Origin: Abyssalbus ytuae
GTDB lineage: Bacteria; Bacteroidota; Bacteroidia; Flavobacteriales; Flavobacteriaceae
Direction of reading: 5' to 3'
Assembly: GCF_022807975.1 (NCBI RefSeq)
Contig: NZ_CP094358.1
Coordinates: forward strand, 186,001-250,000
DNA length: 64,000 nucleotides
Of the stretch, positions 60,601-64,000 are shown in pieces. Made by a program: the position numbers and the translations under genes. Position 1 is the stretch's first letter, and each line of letters begins with the position of its first letter. The notes beneath the pieces are model-generated. The model ran no database searches and was not told the origin of the DNA. It saw only the letters and a program-made list of their open reading frames with translations.

Positions 60601-60701
60601 AAGACAGTTTCATTGTATTTGGAAATCGAAATATTCTAGATGGCAAAACAACAAAGCCTTCTGGCATACTAGCCAAACACCTAAAATTTTATGAAAACTA
60701 A
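57696..60701 (+). CDS. UPF1-like superfamily 1 helicase, orphan (possible defence gene)
   Basis: The 1001-residue protein has a long unknown N-terminus (1-270), then an SF1 core: Walker A GPPGTGKTTLL (residues 292-302), ACSTNNQAVINII (Ia), VDESGQVTPE (II, D704/E705), VGDVKQIEP (III), LQEHRRCYNEI (IV), GTVHALQGAERPVILFSS (V) and NVAVSRAKDSFIVFGN (VI). An insertion of about 370 residues lies between motifs Ia and II. It resembles AAA_11/AAA_12 (UPF1/Dna2-like) proteins found in bacterial defence islands, but no nuclease domain or partner gene is visible. A short ORF (57657-57683) with a purine-rich AAAGGAG precedes it. Confidence 0.85.
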   Translation: MTKIKNWLHYWKNSLADAERAEIDFQRQKHFFGEHIDLSNGHLPCEDIKVLFDLEECKLNEQRGITKKDSPEWQSIEQIDLIIAPFVLQPLPEYQKYLRSTKPVFPFWIKATALPDGGLRVAEDHFPVIPRSVLAPSANENNDFIFSHVDTVDKATQLDKSEFEDWNDYWDFSQKVFKELTEQTLSSYKAEYYSRIDRTLYFVPDEKFTPSTHIIKLIENLLINESEPPLIKQIIETPSRKDNKPLAIDHYMDANSLHLGQMGCDYPLSITQRRALYTFLNAKDEKVFAVNGPPGTGKTTLLQSVVANYVVQSVKKDEPPVILACSTNNQAVINIIESFSKSNSNLPFLGQRWISSIEGFAAFLPSNSKQVLNGINYYKSDDSSNLSALDDYENVEKSEAEFLAHINEYTNKNFIDLTTCCDFLKDEIAAIENTLTDGKNLWKDFLLQIHSFNTEFNITTSSSKYYPTGQHDISITQLKKDKDSFTDTEGQVINYFNNEPFFRKIFCWLNIKSSLEKRTTEVRRLLRNTPYKFDESIFTNISKILNAIDLKIQAVDSTIHKATNWVVWKGLNQIKGNPPISEKELTLREASKTEKTKFAPCYLYDELDVSLRHKAFWLSIHFWEAKWILATKDFLNDDRKENKGAKGRMNMWRRRAMLTPCFVSTFFMAPRFFFYSKHAGKTDADDNLWESPPLEEFVDLLMVDESGQVTPEVGLPTFALCKKALVVGDVKQIEPVWNIIPKVDIGNLIKHDILKNANDPNYLFFKSKGLLASSGDVMSVAQRATNFIYDDPRVAERGMMLQEHRRCYNEIIKYCNEMAYSGVLKPLRGNSQKALLPPMVHFHVDSNSITKNKDRTNEKEAEVLLNWLVQYKEKIFDYYKHVKDYNNQFENMVGIITPFSGQKRTLIRLANSKGLNTKLMKIGTVHALQGAERPVILFSSVYGPGDTGTMFFDRDNKPNMLNVAVSRAKDSFIVFGNRNILDGKTTKPSGILAKHLKFYEN

Positions 60702-61389
60702 TTTTCAAAGCAAAACGAGAAAAATACTGAATGTCCAACCTCATTTTCAATATCCTCACATTTCATTATGCATCGATGGAATACACCTTCAACTTCTCAA
60801 AGCAGAAAAATGAAAATTTGTTTAACATTCATCACAAGCTTGTAGCCAATACAATATTTAGCCCATTTTGACGAACAATAACATTTCTATACTTCTTTTG
60901 ATCAACTCCTTGAAAACGGTTTTGCGGTTACCAAACACAGTAGTCCCAACTATAAAAGACAATAAATGCTGTTGGTGGACAATATTCGAAAAGGGTTTAA
61001 AACCCGTGTTTTACATCTTCTATTTTAAAACAGTTCTACAATTATTAAAGTCAACAGAAAATCAAGATTTATTACCTTTTTCATCAGTCAACCGAAAAGT
61101 AAAAGCAGATAGAATTTGGTTTCAAGTAAATAATTAAAGAGTTATGAAGTCACTAATTATAACGTCTATTTAGAACTAAAGAATAATGTTTCTATTGATA
61201 AAATATAATTATCTAAGTATAAAACAAAGTTTTTTAAAGAGGTACAACCTGTTGATAAATTGCAACTAACTTCTTCATTGTTACATTGGTTGTTCGCATA
61301 AATATGTGTTATTTAGTCAAATTCTTTTTTAACAGATAGCATTAATAAATAGTTAAATAAGCTAAAAAATAAACCTGTAAGTTGATTTA
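60702..61389. other. Degenerate gene-poor stretch
   Basis: A 688-base gap. Short frames on the plus strand (for example 45 residues from 60731; an open frame 60868-61137 with only a TTG start) do not resemble known proteins and switch frames, which suggests a decayed gene. Near its end a weak promoter-like pair, TTG (61278-61280) and TAAATATG (61299-61306) with an 18-base spacer, could serve the next module. Confidence 0.4.
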
Positions 61390-61939
61390 ATGAAAATAAT
61401 TGATACATTTGCAGTAGTGGAAGAGAGCTTGTATTCAGTACAATATGATACAGAAGCTAAACACGAATTTGCAAAAATGTTTTGAATTATGGAACGATCC
61501 AGTCTACTTACGGGAGTTTTTCGAGCATCACCAAGAAGATTTAGACAATGTGTTTTGGAATGGCATCACAATTGATGAAGCTATTATTCAAACACGTGAA
61601 GACGCTAAATTATTTGAGCAAGAACTATTAGAAATTGCTGAACTTGGAAAAACCGAAAAACTTGAAACATTATCTACACTTTTTGAACCACTCTCAACAG
61701 GAGTTATTGAAGATTATGAAAAAGACAAAGCCAAAGGAATAATTAGACCCAGTTGGCTTCGCATCTATGCCATTAGAGTTGATGTCAACTTATTTGTAGT
61801 TTCAGGAGGTGCAATTAAATTAACACCAACTATGAACAAAACAGACCATTTAATTCTTGAATTGGATAAACTTGAAATAACAAAACAATATTTACTCGAC
61901 GAAGAGAATGACCAATTAGATTTTGTAGAGTCGTATTAA
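61390..61939 (+). pseudogene. Toxin-like gene of a toxin/antitoxin/chaperone module, frameshifted
   Basis: The frame opened by ATG 61390 reads MKIIDTFAVVEESLYSVQYD...HEFAKMF and stops at 61485; the second frame continues ELWNDPVYLREFFEHHQEDL to 61939. Removing one T from the T4 tract at 61480-61483 fuses both into a 182-residue protein that matches, as I recall, a common Bacteroidota protein encoded beside an HTH gene. The C-terminal third (PSWLRIYAIRVDVNLFVVSG, GAIKLTPTMNKTDHL, ELDKLEITKQYLLDE) resembles RelE/Gp49-like toxins by pattern only. An internal ATG at 61445 could still give a 164-residue shortened product. A TTG-N19-TACATTTG match at 61382-61411 lies within the 5' part. Confidence 0.65.
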
Positions 61940-61968
61940 ACACACAAAACAGCACACACCACAACGAT

Positions 61969-62484
61969 ATGAGCATTAACAACATTAAAAATAAATTATT
62001 AAAGACTTCAAAAAAGGATACTGCTTGGTTAGAAAAAGCCAAATGGAGAAAAGAAAATGAAGAGTGGCTTGATATTTCTTTTAAAATTGCGGTTAAGATA
62101 CTATCTGCCTTAAAAACAAATAAAGCTACAGGCACATATCCTAAAAGTCAAAAGGAATTAGCAAAGGCTTTAGATTGCTCACCACAATACATAAGTAAAC
62201 TTTTAAAAGGTCAAGAACGTTTAGGCATTGATACCATTACCAAAGTAGGTAAAATATTAAGTGTAAAACTAATTGAAGTGCCTCAAGAGGAAATCGAAAA
62301 AGAAGGAATGCTTTCAAGCGAAGATAAGTTTACCGTAACTATTAAGGCAAAAGAATTGATGCATTTCAATTATCATTTTGGTAAGTTTTTTCAAGATGAT
62401 AACGAGTTATGCTTCGATTATAGTGAAATAGTAGAGACATCAACGTATGTACGCCCTAATACAAAACATTTAAAAGTAGCCTAA
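61969..62484 (+). CDS. HTH antitoxin-like protein with C-terminal extension
   Basis: The 171-residue protein has a helical N-terminus (1-55), an XRE-type HTH (about 58-95: KSQKELAKALDCSPQYISKL, LGIDTITKVGKILSVKLIEV) and a C-terminal extension of about 65 residues (EDKFTVTIKAKELMHFNYHF, GKFFQDDNELCFDYSEIVET). It follows the toxin-like gene by 29 bases and its stop overlaps the ATG of a SecB-like gene (TAATG). In tripartite TAC modules the antitoxin's C-terminal extension is the chaperone-addiction segment; this extension fits that role. It probably represses its own operon. Confidence 0.75.
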   Translation: MSINNIKNKLLKTSKKDTAWLEKAKWRKENEEWLDISFKIAVKILSALKTNKATGTYPKSQKELAKALDCSPQYISKLLKGQERLGIDTITKVGKILSVKLIEVPQEEIEKEGMLSSEDKFTVTIKAKELMHFNYHFGKFFQDDNELCFDYSEIVETSTYVRPNTKHLKVA

Positions 62485-62924
62485 TGTCTGATAAAATAGG
62501 ATTTTCATTAAAGAAAGTAACAACAGAGCAATTCGCAATAATTGAATCTGCCTTTAACGAAGGAGAGGATGTGCAATTTAGCGTAAATGCTAAATATGGC
62601 ATTAATGAAAAAGATAAAATGGTAGCAGTTTTTGTATCACCTGCATTTTATCAAAATAAAAAGCCGTTTTTAGTATTGGAAATAGCGTGTCATTTCAAAA
62701 TTGATGATGATGCTTGGGAAAGCTTTAAAAATAAAGAAAATACCAAGCTAACTATTCCTGTTGGTTTTATTCGTCATTTAATTATGCTAACGGTTGGTAC
62801 AGGAAGAGGTGTTTTACATAGTAAAACAGAAAACACCCCCTTTAATGACTTTTTAATGCCAACAATCAACGTAACCGAAATCGTTAAATCTGGTGTAGCT
62901 TTCAATTTAAAGTCTAAAGCTTAA
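62484..62924 (+). CDS. SecB-like chaperone of a TAC module
   Basis: The 146-residue protein resembles SecB-fold chaperones: beta strands FSVNAKYGINEKDKMVAVFV and FLVLEIACHFKIDD, then a LTIPVGFIRHLIMLTVGTGRG helix and the C-terminal TPFNDFLMPTINVTEIV, corresponding to the SecB segment around its TxR-G and LPxIN motifs. Dedicated SecB-like chaperones occur in toxin-antitoxin-chaperone systems such as Rv1955-Rv1957 of Mycobacterium tuberculosis. Its one-base overlap with the HTH gene implies coupled synthesis with the antitoxin. The general SecB is a different gene, not in this window. Confidence 0.68.
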   Translation: MSDKIGFSLKKVTTEQFAIIESAFNEGEDVQFSVNAKYGINEKDKMVAVFVSPAFYQNKKPFLVLEIACHFKIDDDAWESFKNKENTKLTIPVGFIRHLIMLTVGTGRGVLHSKTENTPFNDFLMPTINVTEIVKSGVAFNLKSKA

Positions 62925-63012
62925 AGCGATTATACACTTATGATTCGGCATTATTTTTGCTTAAATACATATTAAACAAGGTGTTACACTACAAGATTAC
63001 TGTTAATAAAAA

Positions 63013-63053
63013 GTAAACAATTTTGTTTACTATTCTATTTATACATACATTTG
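63013..63053 (+). promoter_or_regulatory. Promoter with overlapping palindromic operator for the AbiE-like module
   Basis: TTTG (63022-63025), a 20-base spacer and TACATTTG (63046-63053) form a promoter 16 bases before the ATG at 63070. The -33 element lies inside a perfect palindrome GTAAACAATTTTGTTTAC (63013-63030), placed where a repressor would block RNA polymerase. Confidence 0.65.
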
Positions 63054-63069
63054 TATTACAAAAGAAACT

Positions 63070-63579
63070 ATGTTACCTAAAATAGCTAAAATAAAAGGAA
63101 TACATCCAGGGCTAATATTACACCGCGAAATAAAGCGTAATAATATTAAAAGCTCTCAATTAGCTACGTCTATAGGTGAGCATAAACAAACCATTAGTGC
63201 TATTATAAATCAAAAGAGAGGTATCAATCCAGAGTTATCAATTAAGTTGGCAGATTACTTTCATACAGAAGAAGATTATTTTATGATGCTACAAGCAGGG
63301 TATGAAGTAAAAAGCAAATTAACTGAAAATAGTAAAAGAACACCAAATCTAAACAATATTAGAAAAGTACTATTTTGGGATACATCATTTGATAAAATAG
63401 ATTGGAACAAAAACAAGCGTGCCATTATCAAAAGAGTTTTAGAACGTGGTAATGATAAAGAAATCAACGAAATCATAAAATTCTACAGTAAAAGAACAGT
63501 TTCAAGAATAGCAAAGTCTATTAAACAATCCCGTTTATCTACATTTCAAAAAAATGCAGAAGACTTTCAACTTATTTAA
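63070..63579 (+). CDS. HTH/DUF6922-type antitoxin-like regulator
   Basis: The 169-residue protein has a HigA-like HTH (about 12-70: HPGLILHREIKRNNIKSSQL, ATSIGEHKQTISAIINQKRG, INPELSIKLADYF) and a C-terminal part (LFWDTSFDKIDWNKNKRAII, KRVLERGNDKEINEIIKFYS) that matches the DUF6922 antitoxin-type domain common in Bacteroidota. It is followed 7 bases later by a nucleotidyltransferase toxin gene of AbiEii type, so it is the likely antitoxin and auto-repressor, acting at the palindrome upstream. Confidence 0.8.
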   Translation: MLPKIAKIKGIHPGLILHREIKRNNIKSSQLATSIGEHKQTISAIINQKRGINPELSIKLADYFHTEEDYFMMLQAGYEVKSKLTENSKRTPNLNNIRKVLFWDTSFDKIDWNKNKRAIIKRVLERGNDKEINEIIKFYSKRTVSRIAKSIKQSRLSTFQKNAEDFQLI

Positions 63580-63586
63580 GTTTTAA

Positions 63587-64000
63587 ATGCCTTTACACCT
63601 TAATACCGTTTCCGATTTACTTTGGGAATCTTTAAATACCCTAATGACTATTGAAGAATTTAATAGTTTTAGATTAGTTGGTGGTACATCATTAAGTCTA
63701 CAACAGGGGCATAGAGAATCTATTGATATTGATTTATTTACAGAAGCATAATATGGTAGTATTGATTTTAATCGTTTAGAAGAAATTTTAAATGATGTAT
63801 TTCCTTATGTAGTAACGTCTTCTGTAGGTGAAGTTGTTTTTGGTAGGTCTTATTTTGTTGGTGAAGATGAACATAATGCACTTAAATTGGACATATATTA
63901 TACAGATTCTTTTGTTTTTCCATTATTAGAAGAAGGCAATATACGTTTAGCACCTAATGAAGAAATTGCAGCAATGAAATTTGAAGTGATTGCTAATGGA
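63587..64000 (+). pseudogene. AbiEii/AbiGii-family toxin, interrupted by an in-frame stop and cut by the window end
   Basis: The frame from ATG 63587 gives MPLHLNTVSDLLWESLNTLM and the nucleotidyltransferase motif GGTSLSLQQGHRESIDIDLF (GG...DxD), then meets TAA at 63749-63751 after 54 residues. The same frame continues open to base 64000 with family-like sequence (GSIDFNRLEEILNDVFPYVV, LKLDIYYTDSF, PNEEIAAMKFEVIANG), so only one substitution (perhaps CAA to TAA) breaks it. AbiEii toxins are GTP-binding nucleotidyltransferases of type IV TA systems. As it stands the protein is probably not made in full. Confidence 0.85.

Noticed and set aside
60868-61137. 89-residue plus-strand ORF
   Set aside because: It has only a TTG start, unusual composition (CCWW) and no recognisable similarity; more likely part of a degenerate region.
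61382-61411. Promoter TTG-N19-TACATTTG upstream of ATG 61445
   Set aside because: It fits the consensus but overlaps codons IIDTF of the probable ancestral reading frame from 61390, so the match may be chance. Kept only as an alternative in the gene entry.

Overview
The window looks like a chromosomal segment of a member of the Flavobacteriaceae (Bacteroidota). It is AT-rich, starts are not preceded by Shine-Dalgarno sequences, and several promoters fit the Bacteroidota pattern TTG/TTTG-N19-20-TAnnTTTG. It also carries a SusC/SusD pair, a GldF/GldG gliding protein, a DUF4290 protein and a LETM1-related biofilm protein, all typical of this group. No organism name can be fixed from the sequence alone.

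Layout. 1-16331 is mostly core: the end of a trehalose-phosphate phosphatase, a secreted M28 peptidase, YdeI/OmdA, DUF2490, a Cu/Zn SOD lipoprotein, a LETM1-related protein, SRPBCC plus photolyase, murA-DUF4290, DUF493, an AAA ATPase-recQ-fmt run, HU, YqgE, an aminotransferase IV, a START-like protein, a tRNA with CAT anticodon and a VanZ-like protein. 16362-16758 holds two tandem minus-strand genes for short double-glycine-leader peptides, closed by a strong terminator. 17236-42929 is a catabolic island almost entirely on the minus strand. 43453-57063 is core again: DinB, methyltransferase, RidA, Crp, purC-phoH, SAM hydrolase, a fused gldF-gldG, dnaN and mnmE. From the 3' end of mnmE onward (57064-64000) the DNA is accessory: a decayed HTH/zinc-finger gene, an orphan SF1 helicase, a degenerate stretch, a toxin/antitoxin/SecB-like-chaperone module and an AbiE-like module.

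How the island fits together. Four adjacent genes (deaminase, alpha-ketoglutarate-semialdehyde dehydrogenase, 4-hydroxyproline epimerase, D-amino-acid oxidoreductase) give a complete route from trans-4-hydroxy-L-proline to alpha-ketoglutarate. They stand directly upstream of a SusC/SusD pair, a DPP-IV-like S9 peptidase, a beta-L-arabinofuranosidase (GH127/GH146 type, with its E/C/CC catalytic set), a DUF885 peptidase-like protein and a DUF5695 protein. A divergent AraC regulator, a GH2 beta-galactosidase and an M1 aminopeptidase lie on the other side. Taken together this reads as a locus that strips arabinose/galactose from hydroxyproline-rich glycoproteins (extensin or arabinogalactan-protein type), cleaves the peptide and burns the released hydroxyproline. 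That substrate assignment is inference.

The island is bracketed by two related, same-orientation copies of a non-coding element built on a 23-bp tandem unit with a 12-bp palindrome (two units at 17036, six at 43191). In the accessory end both toxin-like genes are broken (a one-base frameshift; an in-frame stop) while their antitoxin-like partners are intact.
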